DNA of 64,000 bases from JADJPO01 sp963828555 (GTDB taxonomy: Bacteria > Actinomycetota > Actinomycetes > Actinomycetales > Kineosporiaceae), in assembly GCA_963828555.1 (NCBI GenBank), contig CAWHEL010000002.1:186001-250000 (forward strand), read 5' to 3'. Both the position numbers and the translations under genes were made by a program. Of the stretch, positions 24,106-33,871 are shown piece by piece; the first letter of the stretch is position 1; each line of letters begins with the position of its first letter. A model generated the notes under the pieces. The model was not told where the DNA came from and ran no database searches. It worked only from the letters and a program-made list of their open reading frames with translations.

Positions 24106-25076
24106 ATGATCGCTGTCGAGGGGTTGACGCGGGAGTTCTCGGTGACCCAGCGAGAACCGGGGTTGCGTGCGGCGCTGAGTTCCGTCGTCCGCCGGCGGTA
24201 TCGCACGCTCACGGCCGTGCAGGACGCGAGCTTCCACGTCGAGGCCGGCACGGTACTGGGCCTGCTCGGGCCGAACGGCTCAGGCAAGACGACGACGCTC
24301 AAGTGCGTGGCCGGGCTGCTCACCCCGACGGCGGGGCGGGTGGAGGTGCTCGGGCACACCCCGTCCCGGCGGGATCCGGCCTTCCTGCGCCGGCTGGGCT
24401 TCGTGATGGGTCAGCGCTGGCAGCTGCACCCCGACCTGCCGGTGCTGGAGTCCTTCGAGCTGCACCGGGTGATCTACGAGCTCGACCGGGCGGCGTTCCT
24501 CGCCACCCGCGACGAGCTGATGGATCTGCTCGACCTCGCCGGCCTGAGCAGGCAACCGGCACGCAAACTCAGCCTGGGGCAGCGGATGCGATGCGAGTTC
24601 GTCGCCGCCCTGCTGCATCGCCCGTCGGTCGTGCTGCTCGACGAGCCGACCCTGGGCCTGGACTTGGATGCTCAGCAGATCATCCGAGAGTTCGTCTCGG
24701 GCTACGTCGAGCGGACCGGCGCGGCGGTGATCCTCACCTCGCCCTACCTGGCCGACATCATGGCGATGGCCCACCGGGTGATGACCATCAGCTCCGGGCG
24801 GATCACCTTCACCGGATCGTTGGCGGAGCTCCAGGCGATGGCGGGAGACCGCAAGCGGGTCACCGCACGCCTCGATCGCCCGGTAACGGCCGCCGTCCTC
24901 GAGGGTCTGGGCGCGGTGATCATTCACTCACCGGGCATGGTCGAGCTCGAGGTGCCTCGGGCCGGCGCCGGGCAGGCGGTCGGGGCACTGGAGCAGGTGG
25001 AGGCGGTCAACGACGTGTCGCTGGCCAACCGCCGCTCGAGGAGACCCTGCGCGAGCTCTACCGGACCTCGCCGTGA
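24106..25076 (+). CDS. ABC-2 exporter ATPase (frame break near 25030)
   Basis: About 323 residues. It has Walker A GPNGSGKTT, signature KLSLGQRMRCEF, Walker B VVLLDEPTLGLD and an unusual H-loop region (ILTSPYLADIMAMAHR, with Ser-Pro where Thr-His is usual). It matches the ATPases of the ABC-2 type that pair with two permeases. The frame from ATG 24106 leaves the family after SLANR at about 25035; the expected ending PPLEETLRELYRTSP is in the next frame and stops at 25076, overlapping the permease GTG. One missing base in AACCGCCGCTCGAG explains both. GAGGAG precedes the start. Confidence 0.85.
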
Positions 25077-25882
25077 CCGTGAGCCTGGCCGCGGCACGCA
25101 TGAGCACCCTCTACGCAGGGCTGCTCCGCTCCGAACTGGAGGCCGCTTCGGCCTACCGGGCTCAACTGGTGCTCGGGCTGCTCAACTGGGTGGTGCCGCT
25201 GGCCTTCCTCGCCCTGTGGCGCGGGGCGGCGTCCACCGGCCCAGTGCAGGGGATCAGCGGGGCCGAGTTCTCCACCTACTTCTGCCTGCTGCTGGTCACC
25301 ACCAACCTGCAGCTCGCCTTCCCGGTGATCTTCGGCTTCGGGCACCTGGTCTACAGCGGGCAGCTGTCCGCGTCGTTGCTGCGTCCGCTCCATCCCCTGC
25401 ACCCGGTGATCGCCCGAGGGCTGGCCGAGAAGACCTACCAGTTGCCGCCGCTGCTGATGCTGATCCCGCTGGCGCTGTGGCTGACCGGCGGCCGGGTGCA
25501 CGCGGACGCCGGGGACTGGCTGATCGCCGCCACCCTCACCGTGCTGGGAACGGTGGGGGTGGTCTACCTGTCGGCGATGTCCGCCGCCCTCGCCTTCTGG
25601 ATGACCAAAGCCCAAGGCGTGCAAGGGCTTCTGGTCGGGGCCGAATGGATCCTCGGCGGCATCGTGGCCCCGATCGGCCTGCTGCCCGGCGGGATCGGTG
25701 ACGTGCTGCGGCATCAGCCGCTGTGGTTCGCCGACGGTGCCGGGCCGGAGATCCTGGCCGGGATCGGCCGGCACAGCTGGTGGCTGGCCCCCGAGGCGGC
25801 GGCGTGGGTGGTCGCGCTGCATCTGGCCTACCGGGCGCTGTGGCGACGCGCCCTGCTCCGGTACGAGGCGGTGGGCACGTGA
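25073..25882 (+). CDS. ABC-2 type permease subunit (first of two)
   Basis: 269 residues with six predicted membrane helices, among them VLGLLNWVVPLAFLALW, FSTYFCLLLVTTNLQLAF and GTVGVVYLSAMSAALAFW. The cytosolic start (MSTLYAGLLRSELEAASAYR) and the pattern WILGGIVAPIGLLPGGI match the ABC-2 permease group that works as an unequal pair with one ATPase. GTG 25073 overlaps the ATPase stop by four bases, and its own stop overlaps the next GTG, so the three subunits are stoichiometrically coupled. Substrate unknown. Confidence 0.82.
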   Translation: MTVSLAAARMSTLYAGLLRSELEAASAYRAQLVLGLLNWVVPLAFLALWRGAASTGPVQGISGAEFSTYFCLLLVTTNLQLAFPVIFGFGHLVYSGQLSASLLRPLHPLHPVIARGLAEKTYQLPPLLMLIPLALWLTGGRVHADAGDWLIAATLTVLGTVGVVYLSAMSAALAFWMTKAQGVQGLLVGAEWILGGIVAPIGLLPGGIGDVLRHQPLWFADGAGPEILAGIGRHSWWLAPEAAAWVVALHLAYRALWRRALLRYEAVGT

Positions 25883-26685
25883 GGGGGCCGCGCCGCGGGG
25901 AGACCCGGCGCACCGTGCGGGCCCTGTGGTGGGGCTGGAAGGCTGAGTTCAGCGGCGCCGCCGAGTACCGGGCCGATCTGCTCAGCGGCACGCTGGTCTC
26001 GGCGTGCTGGATGGGGCTGTCCGTCGCACCCGTGCTCGTCGTCTCCTCGCACGCCGCGGCCCCGGGCTGGACCCTGCCGAACCTGCTGTTCCTGCAGGCC
26101 GTCTGGTACCTGATGGACGCCGTGATGTGGATGCTGGTCGTGCCCAACAACAATGCGCTGGAGCGGGCGGTGCACGAGGGGCTGCTCGACGCCGTCCTGC
26201 TGCAGCCGGTGAACTCCCTGCTGATGTGCACCCTGGGCACCGTGTACGTGCAGGACGTGCCCAAGGTGGTGCTCGCGGTCGGGCTGGGCGCCGGGGCCTT
26301 CGCCGCCGGCGGAGGGCCGGCCTCGGTGACGGCCGCGGTCGGCGCCGCCGTGGCCATCGCGTGCGCCTGTGTACTGCTCTGGGCGGCCGGCGTGCTGACC
26401 AGCTACAAGATGATCTCGAAGGTGCGCTTCGATGCGGTGTTCGCACTCACCGCGGCGCACAACCTTGCCCGGGTGCCGACCCCCTTGTACGGCTCGGTGC
26501 TGCACCTGCTGATGACCGTCGTGGTGCCGATCTCGTTCCTCACCACAGTGCCGGCCCAGGTCTTCTTCGGCACCCTGCCGGCCTACTGGGCGCTCGGCTC
26601 GATCACGCTGACCGTCGCGGTGGTCGCCCTGACCTCGCGGCTGTGGCACGCCGAGCTACGTCACTACACCGGCGCCATGGGCTGA
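25879..26685 (+). CDS. ABC-2 type permease subunit (second of two)
   Basis: 268 residues, six predicted membrane helices. The soluble start RTVRALWWGWKAEFSGAAEY is followed by a helix, then FLQAVWYLMDAVMWMLVVPN with the conserved amphipathic coupling region ERAVHEGLLDAVLLQPVNSL. A late TTVPAQVFFGTLPAYWAL segment is also typical. GTG 25879 shares its bases with the upstream stop (GTGA). With the two upstream genes it forms an exporter; related systems move drugs, viologens or lipids, but the substrate here is not deducible. Confidence 0.82.
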   Translation: MRGPRRGETRRTVRALWWGWKAEFSGAAEYRADLLSGTLVSACWMGLSVAPVLVVSSHAAAPGWTLPNLLFLQAVWYLMDAVMWMLVVPNNNALERAVHEGLLDAVLLQPVNSLLMCTLGTVYVQDVPKVVLAVGLGAGAFAAGGGPASVTAAVGAAVAIACACVLLWAAGVLTSYKMISKVRFDAVFALTAAHNLARVPTPLYGSVLHLLMTVVVPISFLTTVPAQVFFGTLPAYWALGSITLTVAVVALTSRLWHAELRHYTGAMG

Positions 26686-26712
26686 GTCGGGGCACGGCTC
26701 TAGATTGGGCTG

Positions 26713-29226
26713 GTGACCCCGACCTCTTCGACCACCAGGTCAGCCGAACTGCCCGAGCGGGCCCGCGTCGTCGTCGTCGGAGGCGGGGTGATCGGTACCT
26801 CGGTCGCCTACCACCTGGCCGCCGAGGGCTGGACCGACGTCGTGCTGCTCGAACGCGACCGGCTGACCTCGGGCACCACCTGGCACGCGGCCGGGCTGAT
26901 GGTCACCTTCGGCTCGATGTCTCACACCTCGACCCGGCTGCGCCAGTACACCCGCGACCTGTACTCCCGGCTGGAGGCCGAGACCGGACAGTCGACCGGC
27001 TTCGCGCCGGTGGGGTTCATCGAGGTGGCGGCGGACACCGGACGCCTCGAGGAGTACCGCCGGGTGTCGGCGTTCAACCGGCACTGCGGGATCGACGTGC
27101 ACGAACTGACCCCGCGCGAGGTCGGTGAGATGTGGCCCCTGGCCCGGACCGACGATCTGCTGGCCGGGTTCTACGTCGCCGAGGACGGCCGGGCCAACCC
27201 GGTCGACGTCACCATGGCGCTGGCCAGGGGAGCCAGGGCGCGCGGGGTGCGGATCATCGAGGGCACCCCGGTCACGTCCATGCTCGTCGACCACCCGGGG
27301 ACGCCGCGCGCCCGGGTGCGCGGGGTGCGCACCGAGCGCGGGGACATCGCTTGCGAGGTGGTGGTGAACTGCGCCGGCATGTGGGCCCGCCAGCTCGGGG
27401 CGGCCAACGGGGTGGCCCTTCCGCTGCAGGCGGCCGAGCACTACTACCTGATCACGGGGGAGATCGACGGGGTGCACCCCGGACTGCCGGTGCTGGAGGA
27501 TCCCGGGACCTACGGCTACATCCGGGAGGAGACCGGCGGACTGATGGTCGGCTTGTTCGAGGGCCGCGCCGCCCCATGGCAGGTCGGGCGAGTGCCGGGC
27601 GACTTCTCCTTCGGCCAGATCACTCCCGACTGGGACCGGATGGGCCCTTACGTCGAGGCGGCGATGAGCCGGGTGCCGGCCACCCTGGACGCCGGGATCC
27701 GCACCTTCTTCTGCGGGCCCGAGTCGTTCACGCCCGATCTGGCCCCCCTGTTCGGCGAGGTGCCCGAGGTCGCGAACTGTTTCGTAGCAGCGGGTCTGAA
27801 CTCGATCGGCATCCTCACCGGCGGCGGCATCGGCCGGGCCCTGGCGCACTGGATCGTGGCCGGCGAGCCGGACATCGACATCAGCGGCATGGACGTGGCG
27901 CGGCTGCAGGCCTTCCAGACCACGCCGTCCTACCGGCGCGACCGCACCACCGAGAGCCTCGGCCTGGTCTACGCCTGCCACTACCCCAACCGGGACAAGG
28001 AGACCGCGCGCGGGGCGAAGCGATCACCGGTGCACGCGCAGTTGGCGGCGGCCGGGGCACGGTTCCGGGACGTGTCGGGCTGGGAGGGCGCAGACTGGTA
28101 CGGCGCGGTGGACGACGACCCGCTCACCTGGGCACGCCCGGCCTGGTTCGAGCACTGGGCGGGCGAGCACCGCGCCGTCCGCGAGGCCGTGGGCCTGATG
28201 GACATGTCGTTCATGGCGAAGTTCCTGGTGCAGGGCCGCGACGCCGGTGCGGTGCTGGATCACCAGTCGGCCGGCGACGTGGACGGCGAGTCGGGTCGGG
28301 TGACCTACACCCAGTGGCTCAATGCCTCCGGTCGGCTGGAGGCCGACCTCACGGTGACCAAGCTCGACGCGGAGCGGTACTGGGTGGTGGCCTCAGACAC
28401 CGCGCACCGGCACGTCGAGACGATGATGCGGCGCGCGCTCGGGTTCGGCGCGTTCGCCTCGGCCCACGCCACGGTGACCGACGTGACCTCCGGCTGGGCG
28501 CAGCTGAACCTGCAGGGCCCGCGCTCGCGCGAGCTGCTGGCCTCGCTCACCTCAGCGGACGTCTCGGACGCGGCGCTGCCGTTCCGCGGCGCGCGCACCA
28601 TCGACGTCGGCTATGCCCAGGTGCTCTGCCTGCGGATCACCTATCTCGGCGAGCTGGGCTACGAGCTCTACGTGCCGGCCGAGCATGCCGTCGAGGTGTA
28701 CGAGCGGATCGTCTCCACCGGTTCGGATGTCGGCCTGCGGCACGCCGGCCTCAAGGCCCTGTCCAGCCTGAGGATGGAGAAGGCCTACCGCGACTACGGC
28801 CACGACATCGACAACACCGACACTGCGTTCGAGGCCGGGCTGGGCTTCGCCGTCGCCCTCACCCGGGCGGACGGCGCGGCGCGCGACTTCGTCGGCCGCG
28901 CCGCGGTGGAGGCCCAGGAAGCGGCCGGGCCGCCGCCGTCCCGGCTGGTGCAGGTGCTGGTGGGCGACCCCGAACCCCTGCTGCAGCACGGCGAGGTGCT
29001 GCGTCGCGACGGTGTAGAGGTGGGCTACCTGCGAGCGGCGTCCTACGGGCACACCCTCGGCGGCGCCGTCGGGCTCGCCATGGTCAGCGCGCCGTCCGGC
29101 GCGCCGGTGACGAAGGCCTGGCTGGACGGCGGAACCTGGGACGTCGACATCGTCGACCGCCGCTACCCGGTCACCGTCTCGCTGCGCCCGCTCTACGACC
29201 CCACCTCAGCCAGAGTGCGCAGCTGA
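26713..29226 (+). CDS. FAD-dependent sarcosine/dimethylglycine dehydrogenase-like protein
   Basis: 837 residues in two halves. Residues 15-370 are a DAO-type FAD oxidoreductase (RVVVVGGGVIGTSVAYHLAA, then the covalent-flavin-type block TSGTTWHAAGL). A FAO_M linker follows. Residues about 440-830 are an aminomethyltransferase (GcvT-like) fold with folate-binding blocks (LNLQGPRSRELLASL, GYELYVPAEH, KAYRDYGHDID). Such enzymes oxidise N-methyl groups of glycine derivatives and pass the one-carbon unit to tetrahydrofolate. GTG 26713 follows TAGATT (26701-26706) by six bases, pointing to a leaderless mRNA. Exact substrate is uncertain. Confidence 0.85.
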   Translation: MTPTSSTTRSAELPERARVVVVGGGVIGTSVAYHLAAEGWTDVVLLERDRLTSGTTWHAAGLMVTFGSMSHTSTRLRQYTRDLYSRLEAETGQSTGFAPVGFIEVAADTGRLEEYRRVSAFNRHCGIDVHELTPREVGEMWPLARTDDLLAGFYVAEDGRANPVDVTMALARGARARGVRIIEGTPVTSMLVDHPGTPRARVRGVRTERGDIACEVVVNCAGMWARQLGAANGVALPLQAAEHYYLITGEIDGVHPGLPVLEDPGTYGYIREETGGLMVGLFEGRAAPWQVGRVPGDFSFGQITPDWDRMGPYVEAAMSRVPATLDAGIRTFFCGPESFTPDLAPLFGEVPEVANCFVAAGLNSIGILTGGGIGRALAHWIVAGEPDIDISGMDVARLQAFQTTPSYRRDRTTESLGLVYACHYPNRDKETARGAKRSPVHAQLAAAGARFRDVSGWEGADWYGAVDDDPLTWARPAWFEHWAGEHRAVREAVGLMDMSFMAKFLVQGRDAGAVLDHQSAGDVDGESGRVTYTQWLNASGRLEADLTVTKLDAERYWVVASDTAHRHVETMMRRALGFGAFASAHATVTDVTSGWAQLNLQGPRSRELLASLTSADVSDAALPFRGARTIDVGYAQVLCLRITYLGELGYELYVPAEHAVEVYERIVSTGSDVGLRHAGLKALSSLRMEKAYRDYGHDIDNTDTAFEAGLGFAVALTRADGAARDFVGRAAVEAQEAAGPPPSRLVQVLVGDPEPLLQHGEVLRRDGVEVGYLRAASYGHTLGGAVGLAMVSAPSGAPVTKAWLDGGTWDVDIVDRRYPVTVSLRPLYDPTSARVRS

Positions 29227-29256
29227 GCCGCCCACCACACGGCGGAACGGTCAGGC

Positions 29257-29493
29257 GTGCGCACCCGCGGCGACGACGGCCTGGCCGAGGGCGATACGGG
29301 GTACCGGCGCGCTTGGCTGCGGGTGTTCGAGGGCAACTCCCGGGCGCGGCGGTTCTACGAGCGCCGCAGTTGGCAGGCAACCGGCGAGCGCAGCCGGTCG
29401 AGCTTCCCGCCGCACCCAGTCCTCCTCACCTACCAGGTCGAGGTACCAGATGGCTGTTGCTGCCCGCGGCCCGCACCGCCCCGGTCATGCTGA
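29257..29493 (+). pseudogene. GNAT acetyltransferase fragment
   Basis: Only the C-terminal acetyl-CoA-binding end of a GNAT protein is visible: AWLRVFEGNSRARRFYERRS, followed by the terminal strand. The N-terminal two thirds are missing and the frame runs on into unrelated sequence. It is a remnant in the decayed 29.2-30.0 kb segment. Confidence 0.55.
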
Positions 29494-29523
29494 ACGCGTT
29501 GCCCGCAGCGCGTTCGGCATGAC
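29484..29523. repeat. Short hairpin in decayed region
   Basis: Arms 29484-29498 and 29509-29523 (15 bp, one mismatch) with a 10-nt loop; the left arm is GTCATGCTGAACGCG. It lies between the GNAT fragment and the VapC remnant and could be a terminator or a small palindromic element. Confidence 0.5.
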
Positions 29524-29574
29524 GCAGAGGACGGGGCACCTCTCGTATTCGCGACCTGGAGGTCTCGCGACGGG

Positions 29575-29813
29575 GGCGCAGGTCAACCAGGTGCTCGAGG
29601 CCGGCGAAGTCCTGCGGATTCACAGTGAACAACGGCAGCCCGTTCGCGATCGCCACGCACGCGATCAGGAGATCAGCCAGGCGCCGGCGTCGAGTCCGCC
29701 CGGCTGCCGACTGGCGCTGATCGCGGTCTCGACCGGGAGCTGCAGGGGATCGATGCGCGGAAGGTGAACGACGACGTTGGTGTCCACCGGGCCCCGTAGA
29801 GCTCGCTCCGTCA
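29575..29813 (-). pseudogene. VapC-like PIN-domain toxin remnant
   Basis: From GTG 29813 the frame reads PVDTNVVVHLPRIDP, with the first PIN Asp, then goes out of frame and hits a stop. In another frame ADLLIACVAIANGLPLFTVN and then PQDFAGLEHLVDL restore the PIN C-terminus. The middle, with other catalytic acids, is deleted. It is non-functional as read. Confidence 0.55.
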
Positions 29814-29816
29814 CCG

Positions 29817-30002
29817 ATCAGCCCGCATGGAGAGACATGAGCTCACTCGTGGGCACGAAGGCCGTGCGCTTCAGCGGCTGGAGTTCACGGGAGTCCCATT
29901 GCGGGTGACCACGAAGGTCGCCCCGGCCTCAACCGCCCGCAGGATCGCCCCGGAGTCGTTGCGCCGTTCTCGCTGAGTGATCTCACGCCTGGGCTCGGCC
30001 AC
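29817..30002 (-). pseudogene. VapB/Phd-like antitoxin remnant
   Basis: GTG 30002 starts a frame reading EITQRERRNDSGAILRAVEA then TFVVTRNGTPV, the N-terminal DNA-binding half of a Phd/YefM/VapB antitoxin. It hits a stop early; the continuation LQPLKRTAFVPTSELMSL lies in another frame. It precedes the broken toxin, so the pair is a decayed type II toxin-antitoxin module. Confidence 0.55.
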
Positions 30003-30077
30003 CTTCTCAACATGGCAGCGACACTGCTACGAAGTGCTACAGGTGACGCCACCGCCGGTGCCCCCGCCGCACCACGA

Positions 30078-30110
30078 AGGGCGGCCTCCCCCGTGGGGGG
30101 AGGCCGCCCT
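30078..30110 (-). terminator. groEL terminator
   Basis: A perfect 15-bp stem (30078-30092 with 30096-30110) with a 3-nt loop, 32 bp beyond the groEL stop. Stem sequence is AGGGCGGCCTCCCCC. Strong and GC-rich; little T-tract. Confidence 0.8.
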
Positions 30111-30141
30111 CGCGTCAGTGCGGTGACCACTGATCAGCTGA

Positions 30142-31770
<1,629 letters not shown>

Positions 31771-31915
31771 CGTGTGGTGATCCCTCCGCGGTACCGGGGT
31801 GGTGGAAACGGCCGGACGGTGCCCGCGACGGACGGGACGGGGCGCGACGGTCCTGTCCCGCCGCCACCCCGGCCCTCACCGGACCGGCCCGGGAGCCTGA
31901 CTCCCAGGTCTGTAG

Positions 31916-31942
31916 CTGTCACTCTCATGCTCAGAGTGCTAG
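31916..31942 (-). promoter_or_regulatory. CIRCE operator 1 (HrcA site) over the groEL start region
   Basis: Plus-strand arms 31916-31924 (CTGTCACTC) and 31934-31942 (GAGTGCTAG) are separated by exactly nine bases, matching the CIRCE consensus TTAGCACTC-N9-GAGTGCTAA with three mismatches in the left arm. It covers the expected transcription start and early leader of groEL. Confidence 0.75.
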
Positions 31943-31947
31943 TCACA

Positions 31948-31976
31948 TGATTAGCACTCGACCCCGGTGAGTGCAA
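31948..31976 (-). promoter_or_regulatory. groEL promoter
   Basis: On the minus strand, TTGCAC (31976-31971) and TAATCA (31953-31948) have a 17-bp spacer: a good housekeeping-sigma promoter. The start would be near 31941, inside CIRCE operator 1. Confidence 0.75.
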
Positions 31977-31977
31977 A
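31951..31977 (-). promoter_or_regulatory. CIRCE operator 2 overlapping groEL -35/-10
   Basis: Plus-strand arms TTAGCACTC (31951-31959, perfect) and GAGTGCAAA (31969-31977, one mismatch) are nine bases apart. The left arm overlaps the -10 box and the right arm holds the -35 box. Together with operator 1 it forms a tandem HrcA target. Confidence 0.7.
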
Positions 31978-32021
31978 CCCATGGCGACCGGTCCAGTGGC
32001 CGGCGACAGGGGCTTCGGATG

Positions 32022-32093
32022 CCCCGAAATCGTCAGAACCCACCCTGAAGAGTCCGTTCTGCCCTCAGCAGCCTGGTTCTGACGATCTCGGGG
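32022..32093. repeat. Inverted repeat upstream of the polymerase-like gene
   Basis: 19-bp arms 32022-32040 and 32075-32093 with one mismatch surround a 34-nt centre; the left arm is CCCCGAAATCGTCAGAACC. It lies between the groEL promoter and the divergent polymerase-like gene. Its arrangement resembles the dispersed inverted repeats elsewhere in the window, but its sequence is different. Confidence 0.6.
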
Positions 32094-32156
32094 CAGTGCC
32101 TGTGCCCATGCGCTCGCGATCAGCTCGATGTCGGAGCGGGACGGCAGGATCGGGGT

Positions 32157-33818
32157 ATGACAGCGGCGACGGCACGGGCGGCCCTGGCGCGGGCGGCGGG
32201 CGGGGGCTGGCTGCTGCACCCACTCGACGACGCCGGCACGCCGTCAGGGCCGGTCGAGCACCTGGCCGACACCACCGCACTGACCGATGCCGTGACCCGG
32301 GTCGAGAAGGCGTCGAGCCCGCGCTGGGTCTGGCGCGCGACGTCCGCCTCGTATCCCCTGCTGGCGGCAGCAGGCGTCCGGGTGGGCCGCTGTCACGACG
32401 TGGGGCACACCGAGGCACTGCTGTTGGGGCACGAGGGCCGCTGGTCGGAGATAACCGGCGTGGTCACCGCCGCCGGGGCGAGCGCCGGCGAGCCCACCCT
32501 GCTCGACGATCCGGAGCCGGCGGACACCACCCTGGTGGCCGATCACGCCGACCAACTGCGCCGGGTCGCCGCCGCCCGAGCGGTGCAGGGCGGGTTCGCG
32601 CTGCTGGCGGCCGCCGAGTCCGCGAGCGCGCTGGCCGCCGTCGAGATGGGCCTGGCCGGCCTGCCCTGGGACGGCGCCGTGCACGATGCGATCCTGACCA
32701 CCCTGCTCGGGCCGCGCCCCGGCCCTGGCGGCGGACGCCCCGCCGTACTAGAAGCCCTGGCCGAGGAATTGGCCGCCTGTCTGGAGGACCCCCGGGTCAA
32801 CCCCGACTCCCCCGCCGACCTGCTGCGCTCCTTGCGCCGGGCCGGGCTGGCGGTCACCTCCACCCGCCGCCACGCCCTGGCCCGGCACGACCATCCGGCG
32901 GTGCCGCTGGTGCGCCGTTACAAGGAACTCGCCCGGCTATGGACGGCGAACGGCTGGGCCTGGCGCGAGGCCTGGGTGTGCGAGGGGCGATTCCACCCCG
33001 AGTACGTGCCGGGCGGGGTGGTCTCCGGCCGCTGGGCGACCCGGGGCGGTGGGGCGCTGCAGATCCCCAAGGCGGTGCGCGACGCCGTCCGGGCCCCGGC
33101 CGGTCGGGTGCTGGTGGTGGCCGACGCGGGGCAGTTGGAGCCGCGGGTCCTCGCCGCGATCTCCCGCGACCCCGGCATGATCGCGGCGACCCGCGCCGGG
33201 GACCTGTACGCCGAGCTCGCGGCGCAGGCGCTGGGCCGGCCCGATGCCCGGGCCGAGGCGAAGGTGGCCCTGCTGTCGGCGATGTACGGCGGCGGCACCG
33301 GCTCCCCGGCACTGGCTGCGCTGCGCCGCCGGTTCGGCCAGGCGCTGGCCCTGTTGGAGCAGGCGGCGCGGGCCGGTGAGGACGGCGCCAGCGTGCACTC
33401 GGTGCTGGGCCGGGCCTGTCCCCCGGCCGGGCCCGGCTGGCTGGACGGCGTGCCCGACGCCGCCGCCGGCGCGCAGTCCCGGGCCCGGGGCCGGTTCACC
33501 CGCAACTTCGTGGTGCAGGCCTCGGCCGCCGACTGGGCCGCAGTGCTGATCGCCGGGCTGCGCACGCGGCTGGCCCGGCTGGAGCCGGTGGCCGCCTGGC
33601 CCCCGCAGATCGTGTTCTTCCAGCACGACGAAGTGATGGTGGAAGCGGCGGCCACCCAGGCCGACGCGGTGATCGCCGCGGTGGCGGAGGCCGGCGCCGA
33701 GGCGACCCGCCTGGTGCTGGGTGACACCGGCGTCCACATCCCGCTCGACGCCCGCGCCGTCACCACCTACGGCGACAAGATCGACAAACCCGCTCATGCT
33801 CCGCAGGGGTACATCTGA
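32157..33818 (+). CDS. Family-A DNA polymerase-like protein (bifunctional 3'-5' exonuclease/polymerase type)
   Basis: 553 residues, the short actinobacterial polymerase-I relative without a 5' nuclease. The N-terminal half (about 1-215) corresponds to the exonuclease-like domain. The polymerase domain has motif A as VVADAGQLEPRVLAAIS (Asp at the metal site), motif B around KVALLSAMYGGGTG and motif C as FFQHDEVMVE. Cytosolic; presumed repair role. ATG 32157 follows CAGGAT by six bases. The last ten codons (KPAHAPQGYI region) and the stop are formed by the left arm of an intergenic inverted repeat, so the C-terminal tail derives from the repeat. Confidence 0.85.
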   Translation: MTAATARAALARAAGGGWLLHPLDDAGTPSGPVEHLADTTALTDAVTRVEKASSPRWVWRATSASYPLLAAAGVRVGRCHDVGHTEALLLGHEGRWSEITGVVTAAGASAGEPTLLDDPEPADTTLVADHADQLRRVAAARAVQGGFALLAAAESASALAAVEMGLAGLPWDGAVHDAILTTLLGPRPGPGGGRPAVLEALAEELAACLEDPRVNPDSPADLLRSLRRAGLAVTSTRRHALARHDHPAVPLVRRYKELARLWTANGWAWREAWVCEGRFHPEYVPGGVVSGRWATRGGGALQIPKAVRDAVRAPAGRVLVVADAGQLEPRVLAAISRDPGMIAATRAGDLYAELAAQALGRPDARAEAKVALLSAMYGGGTGSPALAALRRRFGQALALLEQAARAGEDGASVHSVLGRACPPAGPGWLDGVPDAAAGAQSRARGRFTRNFVVQASAADWAAVLIAGLRTRLARLEPVAAWPPQIVFFQHDEVMVEAAATQADAVIAAVAEAGAEATRLVLGDTGVHIPLDARAVTTYGDKIDKPAHAPQGYI

Positions 33819-33869
33819 CAGCGTTGTCCGATGGGCAAACATGTACCCCCGCGGAGCATGAGCAGGTTT
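33786..33869. repeat. Dispersed inverted repeat, family A, copy 1
   Basis: 29-bp arms 33786-33814 and 33841-33869 differ at two positions and flank a 26-nt centre; the core is GCTCATGCTCCGC then GGGGTACAT. The left arm is inside the polymerase-like coding end, and the right arm ends 2 bp before the gatD stop. Likely bidirectional terminator. Confidence 0.85.
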
Positions 33870-33871
33870 GG

